Assembly (NCBI RefSeq): GCF_001045435.1
Contig: NZ_LFNG01000004.1
Span: forward strand, 124,001-188,000
Direction of reading: 5' to 3'
Origin: Chryseobacterium koreense CCUG 49689
GTDB taxonomy: Bacteria; Bacteroidota; Bacteroidia; Flavobacteriales; Weeksellaceae
DNA length: 64,000 nt
The notes under the pieces are model-generated. The model saw only the letters and a program-made list of their open reading frames with translations. It was not told the DNA's origin and made no database searches. Position 1 is the stretch's first letter. Every line of letters starts with the position of its first letter. Of the stretch, positions 1 through 8,222 are shown in pieces. Position numbers and translations under genes: made by a program.

Positions 1-4
1 GATG

Positions 5-151
5 CTAGTTTTTAAGGTTTAATTCGGGATCAATATTTTTCGCGGATTTCTTGCCAAGAATTAATTTTTTTGGATCAGAACTTTTTAGCCTTTTAAGAAT
101 CCGTTTTTTCAGTTTTTCAGGAATTTCAAAGCTTTGTCGTTTTGCTTTCAA
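5..151 (-). CDS. possible small basic protein, 48 aa, unrecognised
   Basis: An open frame begins at a TTG (149-151) just past the nitroreductase stop and ends at a TAG at 5-7. The product is very lysine-rich (about a quarter Lys) with no signal peptide and no motif I recognise. There is no ATG in the frame and no ribosome-binding signal. It lies directly downstream of the nitroreductase gene on the same strand, so it could be co-transcribed. It may equally be a chance frame in AT-rich intergenic DNA. Confidence 0.25.
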   Translation of the reverse strand: MKAKRQSFEIPEKLKKRILKRLKSSDPKKLILGKKSAKNIDPELNLKN

Positions 152-162
152 TTTGAAGCACT

Positions 163-792
163 TTAAATATACTTGAAAAGTTTATCGCCAGGTTTACGCA
201 CTTTTTTCATTTTCTGGAATGGATCGTCTTCCGCGCGATAACCTAGTGCCAAAGTAACGGTCACTTTTTCTTTTACTTGGTCTAAGCCTAAAGTTTCGGC
301 AATTACTTCCTGCCGGAAACCTTCCATCGGAGATGAATCCACATTTTCCAAAGCCGCCGCAAACATTAGGTTGCCCAAAACAATATAGGCCTGCTTTTCG
401 TTCCAGTGGAGCAAATTTTCTTTTTCAATATTATCCCGGAAACTCATGACACTGTTCCTGAACCCTTCCAAAGTCTGCATCGTCACATTTCTCACATCGC
501 TGATATGCCGGAAATATCCGTCAATATATTGTTCTTCAATATCCCTTTTTGCGGCAATCACAATCAAATGCGAACAAGTGGTAATCTGTGAGGGATTATA
601 AAATGCGTCCTGCAACCTTTTGAGGATTTCCGGATTCTCAATTACGTAAATTTTGTAGGGCTGCAAACCGAGCGAACTTGCAGAAAGCCGTCCCGCTTCC
701 AGAATATTTTCTAAAACTTCAGGCGCTACTTTCTTTTCGATATCGAATTTTTTCACGGAATAGCGCTTTTCTAAGGCTTCAATATAATTCAT
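163..792 (-). CDS. NAD(P)H-dependent nitroreductase family oxidoreductase
   Basis: A cytoplasmic FMN flavoenzyme of the NfsB-like nitroreductase fold, 209 aa, a normal length for the family. Visible family features are the N-terminal KRYSVKKF segment (residues 9-16, FMN phosphate contact), the SASSLGLQPYKIYVI stretch (about 37-51) and a C-terminal LALGY segment. Members transfer hydride from NAD(P)H to nitroaromatics, quinones or other small acceptors; the natural substrate cannot be told here. The ATG lies exactly 4 nt after a TATCTTTG promoter box (797-804), which fixes the start and suggests a leaderless mRNA. It is transcribed separately from the RNase HI gene upstream. Confidence 0.9.
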   Translation of the reverse strand: MNYIEALEKRYSVKKFDIEKKVAPEVLENILEAGRLSASSLGLQPYKIYVIENPEILKRLQDAFYNPSQITTCSHLIVIAAKRDIEEQYIDGYFRHISDVRNVTMQTLEGFRNSVMSFRDNIEKENLLHWNEKQAYIVLGNLMFAAALENVDSSPMEGFRQEVIAETLGLDQVKEKVTVTLALGYRAEDDPFQKMKKVRKPGDKLFKYI

Positions 793-796
793 CTAA

Positions 797-804
797 CAAA
801 GATA
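797..804 (-). promoter_or_regulatory. -7 promoter box TATCTTTG of the nitroreductase gene
   Basis: On the minus strand TATCTTTG matches the Bacteroidetes -7 consensus TAnnTTTG. Four bases (TTAG) separate it from the ATG, so transcription should begin at or next to the start codon. I see no clear -33 TTTG at the usual spacing. Confidence 0.6.
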
Positions 805-934
805 AAGAATTTTGCCTCGTGAGTGAATCGCTTGGCGTGAATTTCCTTTGGTGCGAATTTTAAATGCTATTAAAATATAGATGAGTTATAAAAATTCCCC
901 CACGAATCGAAGTTCACAACACCGCAGATTCATC

Positions 935-1417
935 TCAAAACAATCCGCCATCTCTCTGCTGCTCGAAAAATCCATCGATTTCCGGATTTGGGGATTGCGC
1001 TGCTTTCACGGCCAATTGGTCGCAGATTTCATTTTCGGGATGTCCGGCGTGCCCTTTTACCCAATGGAAAGTCGGGTTGTGCAATCGAATCAAGGGAATA
1101 ATTCTTTGCCACAAATCGGGATTTTTCACATTTTTGAAACCTTTTCGGATCCAGCCATAAATCCATTTTTTGTTGATGGCGTCGGAAACGTATTTACTGT
1201 CGGTATAGATGTGGATTTCATTGTCAGCAGATTTGAGTTTTTCAAGTGCCACGATTACCGCCAGAAGTTCCATTCGGTTATTGGTCGTCAAACGGAATCC
1301 TTTTGAATATTGCTTCTCGTAATTTTTCTCGGGAACTTTCATCACGATTCCGTAACCGCCTTTTCCGGGGTTTCCACTGCATGCTCCGTCTGTGAAGATT
1401 TCGATTTTTAAACTCAA
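935..1417 (-). CDS. rnhA: ribonuclease HI
   Basis: Degrades the RNA strand of RNA-DNA hybrids in the cytoplasm, for example R-loops and Okazaki primers. 160 aa, the usual length of E. coli-type RNase HI. The catalytic carboxylates are visible: D10 in TDGACSGNPG, E50 in NNRMELLAV, D73 in YTDSKYV and D133 in ENEICDQLA, with the catalytic-loop His at 123 in KGHAGHPENE. The frame starts at TTG (1415-1417); no in-frame ATG lies near the conserved first strand, so TTG is the likely initiator. It lies 69 bp downstream of dnaB on the same strand and may be co-transcribed with it. Confidence 0.95.
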   Translation of the reverse strand: MSLKIEIFTDGACSGNPGKGGYGIVMKVPEKNYEKQYSKGFRLTTNNRMELLAVIVALEKLKSADNEIHIYTDSKYVSDAINKKWIYGWIRKGFKNVKNPDLWQRIIPLIRLHNPTFHWVKGHAGHPENEICDQLAVKAAQSPNPEIDGFFEQQRDGGLF

Positions 1418-1486
1418 TGTAAGAAGGTGTAAATGAAATATTGCAGTAATCTGATTGTCAAATTGCTACAAAGTCATAGTGATAGA

Positions 1487-3076
1487 TTAATAAGCAAAAT
1501 CGTCATCATCATCCAAATCATTCATCGATGAGCCGGAGAGATTCTGGTTATCAGACATCCCAAATGCTGCGCCTGGATCGATGGTCGTCCTTATCCGGTC
1601 GAAACCGCTCGGTTCTTCCTGCTGTCCGAAGTTTGACGGTTGGTAACCGTAACCGCTTCCAAACAAGTCGAGGTCGGCAAATTTTGCAATATTTTTATAG
1701 AAAGACATTCTCACATCAGCTGTCGCACCGTTTCTGTGTTTCGCGATAATGAGTTCAGCCTGGTTTTCGGTGGAAGTTTCGGCACCGTCTTCATCATTGT
1801 CCCAGGTTGCAATTTTGTAATATTCGGGACGGAAGATGAATGACACGATATCCGCGTCCTGTTCAATCGCACCGGATTCACGGAGGTCTGAAAGTTGGGG
1901 TCTTTTACCCGGTCTGGTTTCCACACTTCTGGATAACTGGGAAAGCGCAATCACCGGAACGTTCAGTTCTTTGGCAATGGCTTTTAGTGATCGGGAAATC
2001 ATGGCGATTTCCTGTTCGCGGTTTCCTGCTCCTCCTTTTCCGGAATTTGCGGTCATCAACTGGAGGTAATCCACCATGATGATTTTCACTCCGTGCTGCA
2101 TAACCAATCTTCGGCATTTTGCACGGAAATCGAATACGGAAAGTGAAGGAGTTTCATCGATGAATAAAGGAGCGTTTTCCAGTTCTGAAACGTTGGAGAA
2201 AAGCCGCTGCCATTCTTCGTCGGACATTTGACCTTTCCTTAATTTTTCCGAAGAAATCCCTGTTTCTGAAGCAATCATTCTGGTAATCAACTGCACGGAT
2301 GCCATTTCCAGGGAAAATAGAGCCAAAGGAATTTTATGTTCGACTGCAATATTTCTAGCCATTGACAACAGGAAAGCGGTTTTACCCATTGCCGGACGTG
2401 CCGCAATAATGATAAGGTCAGAATTTTGCCAACCGCCGGTTTCTTTGTCGATATCCCTAAAACCTGACGGAATCCCGGAAAGTCCTTCTTTGTCCTTTAG
2501 GGATTTAATGGTGTCGATTGCCTGTTTCACCAAATTGTTTGCGGTATCGAAACCTTTTTTGATGGTTCCGTTGGTGATTTCGAAGAAACTCTGTTCGGCT
2601 TTATCTAAAAGTTCGAAAACGTCGGTAGATTCTTTGTAAGAACTGTCGATGACGTTTGCAGAAACATTAATCAAACTCCTTAAAATAAATTTTTCCAGAA
2701 TCACCCGTACGTGATATTCAATATGCGCACTGGAGGAAACACCCATCGTCAAGTCGATGATGTAATGATCACCACCGGCAAAACCCAATCTTTCGGTTTT
2801 TTTCAGTTCCTGAATTACGGTCATTAAATCCACCGGATGGTTTCCTTCAAACAATTTCAGGATTGCCCGGAAAATTTCCTGGTGTCTTGGATCATAGAAA
2901 ACTTCCGGCGTCAATAAATCGATGGAATGATCGAGTCCTTTCTTGTCAATCAAAAAAGTTCCGATCACCAATTTTTCGAAATCTACTGCATTTGGCGGTA
3001 GTTTGCCATCTGAAATAGAGAGTTCTTTCGCAAAATTTCCGTGGATTAAAGATGATAGTGTTTCCTTTTGAGTCAT
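1487..3076 (-). CDS. dnaB: replicative DNA helicase DnaB
   Basis: Hexameric 5'-3' helicase that unwinds DNA at the replication fork. 529 aa: an N-terminal primase-interacting domain (about 30-135), a linker, and a RecA-like helicase domain. Walker A is ARPAMGKT (226-233), the catalytic Glu is in FSLEM (about 255-259), and Walker B is KIIMVDYLQL (331-340). The QLSRSVE and SDLRESGAIEQDAD motifs follow. There is no intein. The C-terminus carries an extra Gly/Asn-rich stretch ending in an acidic DDDDDFAY tail not present in E. coli DnaB. The ATG sits 4 nt after a TAACTTTG box (3081-3088), predicting a leaderless mRNA. Confidence 0.97.
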   Translation of the reverse strand: MTQKETLSSLIHGNFAKELSISDGKLPPNAVDFEKLVIGTFLIDKKGLDHSIDLLTPEVFYDPRHQEIFRAILKLFEGNHPVDLMTVIQELKKTERLGFAGGDHYIIDLTMGVSSSAHIEYHVRVILEKFILRSLINVSANVIDSSYKESTDVFELLDKAEQSFFEITNGTIKKGFDTANNLVKQAIDTIKSLKDKEGLSGIPSGFRDIDKETGGWQNSDLIIIAARPAMGKTAFLLSMARNIAVEHKIPLALFSLEMASVQLITRMIASETGISSEKLRKGQMSDEEWQRLFSNVSELENAPLFIDETPSLSVFDFRAKCRRLVMQHGVKIIMVDYLQLMTANSGKGGAGNREQEIAMISRSLKAIAKELNVPVIALSQLSRSVETRPGKRPQLSDLRESGAIEQDADIVSFIFRPEYYKIATWDNDEDGAETSTENQAELIIAKHRNGATADVRMSFYKNIAKFADLDLFGSGYGYQPSNFGQQEEPSGFDRIRTTIDPGAAFGMSDNQNLSGSSMNDLDDDDDFAY

Positions 3077-3080
3077 TGAG

Positions 3081-3088
3081 CAAAGTTA
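3081..3088 (-). promoter_or_regulatory. -7 promoter box TAACTTTG of dnaB
   Basis: Minus-strand TAACTTTG followed by CTCA and then the ATG of dnaB, a spacing of 4 nt. No convincing -33 element is visible. The rest of the 297-bp gap between dnaB and the MFS gene (3077-3373) holds only this box and the MFS promoter; I see no gene or repeat there. Confidence 0.6.
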
Positions 3089-3361
3089 TAAATTTTATGA
3101 TATTTTAAGATTTTATTAACTAACAAAAAACAAAATATTACTGTTAAAACGTTGGTTGTCATTGAATTGTTATGTTGGTAAGTCTTTAAATTAGAAAGTG
3201 GGAGTCAGAATCCGGATGGAAGCTTTTGCCGGTTGAAAATGCCGGATTTGAGGAGCGGGTAGAGCAGAATCAGAATTTTTTCAGGGATCATCCTTCAATT
3301 AGAAAGCCAAACTCAAATCCCAAGTCTGATAAGAATTAACCAGTATTTCATAACTATAACT

Positions 3362-3369
3362 TATTTTTG
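3362..3369 (+). promoter_or_regulatory. -7 promoter box TATTTTTG of the MFS gene
   Basis: TATTTTTG followed by CAAA and the ATG at 3374. The 4-nt spacing equals that at dnaB, the nitroreductase gene and several other genes in this window. Confidence 0.6.
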
Positions 3370-3373
3370 CAAA

Positions 3374-4612
3374 ATGTTTTCACTGGAACCGATTCAGACC
3401 TTAAAAATACGCGAATTTAGATATTTGATGACTGGGAGATTTTTCCTGGTTTTGTCTTTTAGAATGTTGGCTACCTTGATGGGATGGTGGATTTATCAGT
3501 TGACCCACGATCCTTTCGCAATCGGCATCATCGGTTTGTCAGAGGTGATTCCCGCGGTTTCTACTGCGCTTTATGCAGGTCACGTGATTGATAATTCGGA
3601 AAAGAAAAGGTTATTGCTCATTTGCAATTACGCTTATGTTTTTTTGATCGCACTTTTGGCGATCCCGGCTTTTTATGGTCATGATTCGCTGCATTTGGAT
3701 AATCGGCATATTACCTATTTTATTTATGCGATCATTTTTTTTACAGGATTTTGTCGGGCATTTTTGGGGCCGATTATTCCATCCATGATTCCCAAAATTG
3801 TTCCGCGCGAAACTTTGCCCAATGCGATTACGCTGAATCAGGGAACCTTTCTCACGGCTTCGGTTACGGGGCATGCATTAGGTGGATTTATGATTCACTG
3901 GATTGATATTCCCGGGACTGTTTTGGTGGTGGTAGGCTTGATGATTTTTTCTTCGGTTTTCTTTTGGATGCTGAATAAACACCATCCGGAAATCAAGGAA
4001 AAGGAAATCAATGTGTTGCAAAGTATGCGCGAAGGAATTGCCTACATTTACAAAACCAAAGAAATTTTGGGCGCGCTGTGTCTCGATATGTTTGCGGTGC
4101 TTTTCGGTGGCGCAGTAGCAATGATTCCGGTTTATGCGACTGATATTTTGAAGGTAGGTTCCGAAGGTTTCGGTTTGCTGAATGCGGCTTCAGATATCGG
4201 TTCGATGTGTATTATCGCATTTTTGGCATTCGTGCCGCTCAGGAAAAATCAGGGAAAAATTCTGCTTTTTGCGGTTGCCGGATTTGGTTTATGCATCATC
4301 GGATTTGGTTTGTCAAAACTATACTGGCTTTCCTTCGGGTTGTTAATGCTGAGCGGAATGTTGGATGGGATTTCTGTAGTCATCCGCGGAACGATTGTCC
4401 AGTTGAAAACGCCGGAATATATCCGAGGAAGAGTACTGAGCGTGAATTCCATTTTCATCATGTCGAGTAATGAAATGGGACAGTTTGAAAGCGGAGTTGC
4501 CGCGAAACTCCTCGGAGTCGTCCGTTCTGTGGTTTTCGGTGGAACGATGACTTTGCTCGTTGCCTTGATTGTGGGAACCACTGTGCCGAAGCTGCGGAAG
4601 ATGAAGTATTAG
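3374..4612 (+). CDS. MFS transporter (drug or siderophore exporter type)
   Basis: Inner-membrane secondary transporter of the major facilitator superfamily, 412 aa with about 12 hydrophobic segments. The loop between helices 2 and 3 carries the degenerate motif GHVIDNSEKKRLL (about 70-82). Overall it resembles the EntS/MFS_3-type exporter group (PF05977-like), whose members export siderophores or drugs. No partner siderophore genes are nearby, so the substrate is unknown. It is transcribed from its own promoter immediately before the ATG and is followed by an SMR exporter on the same strand. Confidence 0.85.
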   Translation: MFSLEPIQTLKIREFRYLMTGRFFLVLSFRMLATLMGWWIYQLTHDPFAIGIIGLSEVIPAVSTALYAGHVIDNSEKKRLLLICNYAYVFLIALLAIPAFYGHDSLHLDNRHITYFIYAIIFFTGFCRAFLGPIIPSMIPKIVPRETLPNAITLNQGTFLTASVTGHALGGFMIHWIDIPGTVLVVVGLMIFSSVFFWMLNKHHPEIKEKEINVLQSMREGIAYIYKTKEILGALCLDMFAVLFGGAVAMIPVYATDILKVGSEGFGLLNAASDIGSMCIIAFLAFVPLRKNQGKILLFAVAGFGLCIIGFGLSKLYWLSFGLLMLSGMLDGISVVIRGTIVQLKTPEYIRGRVLSVNSIFIMSSNEMGQFESGVAAKLLGVVRSVVFGGTMTLLVALIVGTTVPKLRKMKY

Positions 4613-4640
4613 AAGTGAATTTGCTACGCGGTGAATTTTT

Positions 4641-4705
4641 TCTTGAAACTTGAAACTTGAAATTTGAAATCTACCTGTCGGCAGACAGGCCTCAAACTTA
4701 AAACT
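4641..4705. repeat. dispersed ~50-bp repeat with CTGTCGGCAGACAG hairpin, copy 1
   Basis: Contains the perfect hairpin CCTGTC-GGCA-GACAGG (4674-4689), flanked by TTGAAA-type direct repeats on the left and a CTCAAACTTAAAAC-like stretch on the right. The same core with similar flanks recurs in inverted orientation at 32521-32575. It sits between the MFS and SMR genes and could act as a processing or termination element. Its function is unknown. Confidence 0.55.
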
Positions 4706-4711
4706 TTTCTT

Positions 4712-5050
4712 ATGAACTGGATTATTCTGATTATTGCGGGATTATTTGAAACCGGATTTGCGACATGCCTTGGAAAAGCGCAGGAAACTTCGGGCAAGGA
4801 AAGTCTGTTTTGGTGGGCTGGATTTGTGGTCGCGCTTTTTATCAGTATGTTTTTGATGTACAAATCAATTTCCTTTGGAAACCATCCCATTCCGATTGGG
4901 ACCGCTTATGCGGTTTGGACCGGAATCGGCGCAGTAGGCGGAGTTTTGGCTGGAATTTTTATTTTTAATGAACCGGCCACTTTTTGGAGGATGTTCTTTG
5001 TCTGTACGCTTATCGCTTCTGTAGTCGGACTGAAAATGGTTTCAAATTAA
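4712..5050 (+). CDS. small multidrug resistance (SMR) transporter, Gdx/SugE-like
   Basis: Inner-membrane dual-topology exporter, 112 aa with four hydrophobic helices. The membrane-embedded Glu is at 13 (IIAGLFETG), and the GTAYAVWTGIGAVGG segment matches the Gdx (SugE) branch, whose members exchange guanidinium for protons. I chose the ATG at 4712 because it gives the usual SMR N-terminus; an upstream in-frame ATG at 4664 would add 16 polar residues and run through a repeat. It is downstream of the MFS gene with about 100 bp between. Guanidinium specificity is inference from the motif; a quaternary-ammonium exporter is the alternative. Confidence 0.85.
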   Translation: MNWIILIIAGLFETGFATCLGKAQETSGKESLFWWAGFVVALFISMFLMYKSISFGNHPIPIGTAYAVWTGIGAVGGVLAGIFIFNEPATFWRMFFVCTLIASVVGLKMVSN

Positions 5051-6567
5051 GGGTGCTCACTCTTGAAATTTTCCAAAAAATCCCCAATCTTTCGGTCATT
5101 TGCCAATCGCGGAATTTTGTTTTGTCCGCCAAGTTTTCCTTCAGATTTTGCGTAATCTTGGAAAGCGTTTTTCTTCAGTTTTGTGATGATTAAAGGCTGC
5201 AGAACATTTCCGGCAATCAAATCATCATAGTAAGTATTTCGTTTCCGCAATTCTTCATCTAGATTTTTTCTAAAGTCATCCAGATTTTCCGGTTCTTTTT
5301 CAAACTCGATGAACCATTCGTGATAAGGCAAACCTTCTGCCGGATTCACCTGTGGAGCTAAATGAAACTCGGTAATCTGCGCCGGGAACTTTTCCACAGT
5401 GGCCTTCATCGCCTCCTCTACTTCAAAAGCGATGACGTGTTCTCCAAAAGCTGAGGTGAAATGTTTTGTCCTTCCCGAAACCAAAATCCGGTAGGGATCT
5501 TTTGAAATAAACCGCACCACATCGCCGATTGAGTAGGCCCAAAGTCCTGAATTGGTGGTGAGAATCAGCGCATAATCTTTGTTGAGTTCGATGTCTTTTA
5601 AAGTTAATCTGGTCCGTCGTTGAGCAGAGTCGGAGCGGCCATATTCTTCTAATGGAATAAATTCGTAAAAAATTCCATGGTTGGTCAGGAGCAGTAAACC
5701 CTCTTTTTGATAATCATCCTGAAATGCAAAAAAACCTTCACTCGCTGGAAAAGTTTGAATGGTGTCCACTTTTTTTCCGAGGAGATCGTTCATTTTTTCA
5801 CGGTAGGGTTCGAAATTGACACCGCCTGTGATGATAAGCTGCAGATTGGGGAAAAGGTCTGTGATTTTCTTCCCGTTTCTTTCGATCAGTTTCTCAAAAT
5901 ACATAATCAGCCACGGTGGAATCCCGGAAATCAAAGTCATGTTTTGTTTTTCGGTCTCTTTTACGATTTGGTCCACTTTGGTTTCCCAGTCTTCAATGAG
6001 GTTGGTTTTCAGGCTCGGCAAACGGTTTTTTTGCAGATAGTTTGGAATATGGTGTGCCACGATTCCCGAAAGTCTCCCCGTTTTTATTCCGTTAATTTCC
6101 TCCAATTCCGGACTTCCCTGCAGGAAGATCATCTTTCCTGAAACGAAATCGGCATTGTTTTTTTCGGCGATATAGTGAAATATGGCACTTTGGGCAGCCG
6201 CGATCTGAAACGGCATTCCTTCCTTGGAAATCGGGATGTATTTTGAGCCGGAAGTCGTTCCGGAAGTTTTTGCAAAATATTCGGGGATTTCTGGCCAAAG
6301 GATATTGCTCTGGCCGCGTTTTATTTTTTCTATGTAGGGTTTTAAATCTTCGTAGTCAGCAACTGGAACTTGAGACTGGAAGGTGGGAATGTCTTTGATT
6401 TCCTCAAAGTTTCTTTCTCTTCCGAACAATGTTTTTTCGGCAGTTTTTACCAAAGAAATCAATAGTTTTTCCTGGTCTTCAAGAGCATTTTTCTTAAAGT
6501 TTCGAGTTTCCTTGAGGTGTTTTTTTGCCCAGATTAACGCGATTTTTTTCTTAATGAAATTTAGCAT
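5047..6567 (-). CDS. GH3 auxin-responsive promoter family protein (acyl-adenylating fold)
   Basis: 506 aa, homologous in layout to plant GH3 acyl-acid amido synthetases, which adenylate carboxylates and join them to amino acids. The ATP-binding P-loop equivalent is AKTSGTTSGSKYIPIS (about 107-122). A later segment, YALILTTNSGLWAYSIGDVVRF, corresponds to the GH3 core. Bacteroidetes often carry one such gene and its substrate is unknown. The stop overlaps the convergent SMR gene by 4 bp. The start is fixed by a TAAATTTG box exactly 4 nt upstream. Confidence 0.85.
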   Translation of the reverse strand: MLNFIKKKIALIWAKKHLKETRNFKKNALEDQEKLLISLVKTAEKTLFGRERNFEEIKDIPTFQSQVPVADYEDLKPYIEKIKRGQSNILWPEIPEYFAKTSGTTSGSKYIPISKEGMPFQIAAAQSAIFHYIAEKNNADFVSGKMIFLQGSPELEEINGIKTGRLSGIVAHHIPNYLQKNRLPSLKTNLIEDWETKVDQIVKETEKQNMTLISGIPPWLIMYFEKLIERNGKKITDLFPNLQLIITGGVNFEPYREKMNDLLGKKVDTIQTFPASEGFFAFQDDYQKEGLLLLTNHGIFYEFIPLEEYGRSDSAQRRTRLTLKDIELNKDYALILTTNSGLWAYSIGDVVRFISKDPYRILVSGRTKHFTSAFGEHVIAFEVEEAMKATVEKFPAQITEFHLAPQVNPAEGLPYHEWFIEFEKEPENLDDFRKNLDEELRKRNTYYDDLIAGNVLQPLIITKLKKNAFQDYAKSEGKLGGQNKIPRLANDRKIGDFLENFKSEHP

Positions 6568-6571
6568 GGAG

Positions 6572-6579
6572 CAAATTTA
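6572..6579 (-). promoter_or_regulatory. -7 promoter box TAAATTTG of the GH3 gene
   Basis: Minus-strand TAAATTTG, then CTCC, then ATG. It lies against the end of the preceding barrel gene on the same strand (stop at 6587). Confidence 0.55.
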
Positions 6580-6586
6580 GATGATT

Positions 6587-7174
6587 TTAGAGATAAAATC
6601 TTAGTCCAAGCGAAAAATTAAAAAGTGTGGGTTCTGCATAATATTTTTGAACAGCGGAATCGTCCATTTCTGTGAAATTGGTGAGAAAATAGAATTTCGG
6701 ACTGGCAAAAACATAAACCTTCTTATTCGATGAAATGCTGTAAAGTGCTTTTGCACCCAATAAAAAACTGGAACCCCCTTCGCGGAAATCTTTGCTGCTA
6801 TAGTTTGATTTACTCACCATGCTATGGAAACCGCTGCCGATAAATCCTTCTGCATCAAATCGTTCCGAAAACGGATGCCGGTAAAATGCGTAGATTTCGC
6901 CACTCGACCACTGTGGACTGCGCAGCTCCCCGAAAACTGACGGGTCTTTCACTTTGCCATAAGCATTGTTGAACTCAAATCCCAAACCAAAATTTTTAAC
7001 CACAAAAAATCCCAAACCAATACCGAATCCTGTGAATGTTCCGGTTCCATCTGCAATATAATTGTTGCCAATTCCGGTATAGGTGTTTCCTTTTATTTCA
7101 AAATTAAAGTTGTTTCTTTTCTGTGCAGAAACGGAAAGAGAAATCAGCAGAAAATAACAGAATAACTTTTTCAT
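6587..7174 (-). CDS. small outer-membrane beta-barrel protein (duplicated module, copy A)
   Basis: 195 aa with a cleavable signal peptide (about 1-17, ending SVSAQ), alternating aromatic/glycine strands and a C-terminal aromatic residue pattern (GLRFYL), as in Bacteroidetes 8-stranded porin-family barrels. It has no recognised catalytic site. Its start overlaps the stop of the small exported protein gene at 7171-7174 (ATGA), so the two are translationally coupled. It is paralogous to the barrel at 7614-8222: both share a FxRHPxSE/LTHRDYLSE-type loop, a central LGAK segment and a C-terminal SLG-R motif. A structural or surface role is inferred. Confidence 0.75.
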   Translation of the reverse strand: MKKLFCYFLLISLSVSAQKRNNFNFEIKGNTYTGIGNNYIADGTGTFTGFGIGLGFFVVKNFGLGFEFNNAYGKVKDPSVFGELRSPQWSSGEIYAFYRHPFSERFDAEGFIGSGFHSMVSKSNYSSKDFREGGSSFLLGAKALYSISSNKKVYVFASPKFYFLTNFTEMDDSAVQKYYAEPTLFNFSLGLRFYL

Positions 7175-7542
7175 GGAGCTATATTGATATTTGAAAATTT
7201 GAAATAGTTTTTCCCGGAAGGCAATACAATTGCGGTGGAATCATAAGAAAGTTGACAAGCCACATTGCTGTTGTAAGACAATATTTTGCGTCCGATTTCT
7301 AAGTTTTTATCGGAATTTGTTCCGGGGCCTCCCATTTTGAACGTGCCGTCAGATTTTGTTTGCGTTTCCGTGATCACGATGTTTCCCGCAGAAATTTTGA
7401 GTGGTAATTGCGAGGTTTCGGTTCCGGAGATTTTACCTTCCACGAAGATTCTGGAATTGTCCACATATTGCGGTTCGCATCTGGCAGGTGTCAACAAAAA
7501 AGCGATAGGGAACAGGGCGAAAAACATCGAAGTTGTTTTCAT
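7171..7542 (-). CDS. small exported protein, probable carboxypeptidase-regulatory-like fold (copy A)
   Basis: 123 aa with an N-terminal hydrophobic export signal ending LLTPARC. The Cys could be lipidated, but Arg at -1 makes a poor lipobox. The mature part starts with NSRIFVEGKISGTE and looks like a small beta-sandwich of the CarboxypepD_reg or surface-lipoprotein type, with TKSDGTFKMGGPG as the typical turn. It aligns along its whole length with the 122-aa product at 8222-8590 (NSRAYVTGKIVGTQ). It is coupled by a 4-bp overlap to the barrel gene downstream. No enzymatic role is visible. Confidence 0.7.
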   Translation of the reverse strand: MKTTSMFFALFPIAFLLTPARCEPQYVDNSRIFVEGKISGTETSQLPLKISAGNIVITETQTKSDGTFKMGGPGTNSDKNLEIGRKILSYNSNVACQLSYDSTAIVLPSGKNYFKFSNINIAP

Positions 7543-7613
7543 TTTATTTTTTTGGGAAAGTTAGCCTATTAATTTCGATGAAAACTTGATTTCAATCAAG
7601 ATGGGAATTTTTC

Positions 7614-8222
7614 TTAGAATTGATAACGGTATCCCAAACCAAAACTAATAAAAGTGGATTGGTTATAGAATTTTTCAATGTCCTTGTTCTCGTTGTAAAT
7701 ATTGGTTTTGTAGGTGTTGAGTTTTGCGGAAAGAAAAACCTGTTGCGGTTCAGTCATCATATAGACCAGTTTTGCGCCGAGGTTGATCCCGCTTCCCAGA
7801 TTCACGTTTTTGGCACTTTTTTCATCGATATAAAGATTGGTTTGTCTATAGAAAGTAAATCCGGCCATTTCTTCCAGAAAAAAATCCTCGGAGAGATAAT
7901 CGCGGTGCGTGAGGAAAAAATCAAAGGAAATGATGCTTGGCGAACCGATGTTTCCATATCTGCTCTCTTCTCCATAAATCACGTTGGAATAAAGAAAGTT
8001 CACATCCAAACCCACCCCATAATTGATCGGCGTCATCAAATTTCCGCCAAAGCCAAAACCAAAGAAAGGTCTCACCAGCGTAGAAAATGAATTGTTTCCC
8101 ACGGCGGTCATCAGGATCATTTTGGCATCAATATTGGCGACCACGTCCAGATCAAATTTCTTTTTCTTTTGGGAAAAAAGCAGGGTGGAAGTAAGCAATA
8201 AAAGCAATGCGAGTTTTCTCAT
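7614..8222 (-). CDS. small outer-membrane beta-barrel protein (duplicated module, copy B)
   Basis: 202 aa with a signal peptide (1-18, ending LLFSQ), a Lys-rich mature start and alternating beta strands. The C-terminus GLGYRYQF is typical of outer-membrane barrels. It is paralogous to the 195-aa barrel downstream (copy A). The start codon overlaps the stop of the lipoprotein gene (TAATGA arrangement near 8222), so translation is coupled. The function is unknown; it probably forms a complex with the lipoprotein encoded upstream. Confidence 0.75.
   Translation of the reverse strand: MRKLALLLLLTSTLLFSQKKKKFDLDVVANIDAKMILMTAVGNNSFSTLVRPFFGFGFGGNLMTPINYGVGLDVNFLYSNVIYGEESRYGNIGSPSIISFDFFLTHRDYLSEDFFLEEMAGFTFYRQTNLYIDEKSAKNVNLGSGINLGAKLVYMMTEPQQVFLSAKLNTYKTNIYNENKDIEKFYNQSTFISFGLGYRYQF

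Noticed and set aside
881-1306. 141-codon plus-strand frame over rnhA
   Set aside because: It is the antisense shadow of rnhA, has no family resemblance, and the RNase HI catalytic residues are all on the minus strand.
1487-3076. Intein in DnaB
   Set aside because: 529 aa is a normal flavobacterial length and the helicase motifs are evenly spaced, with no splicing-junction motifs.
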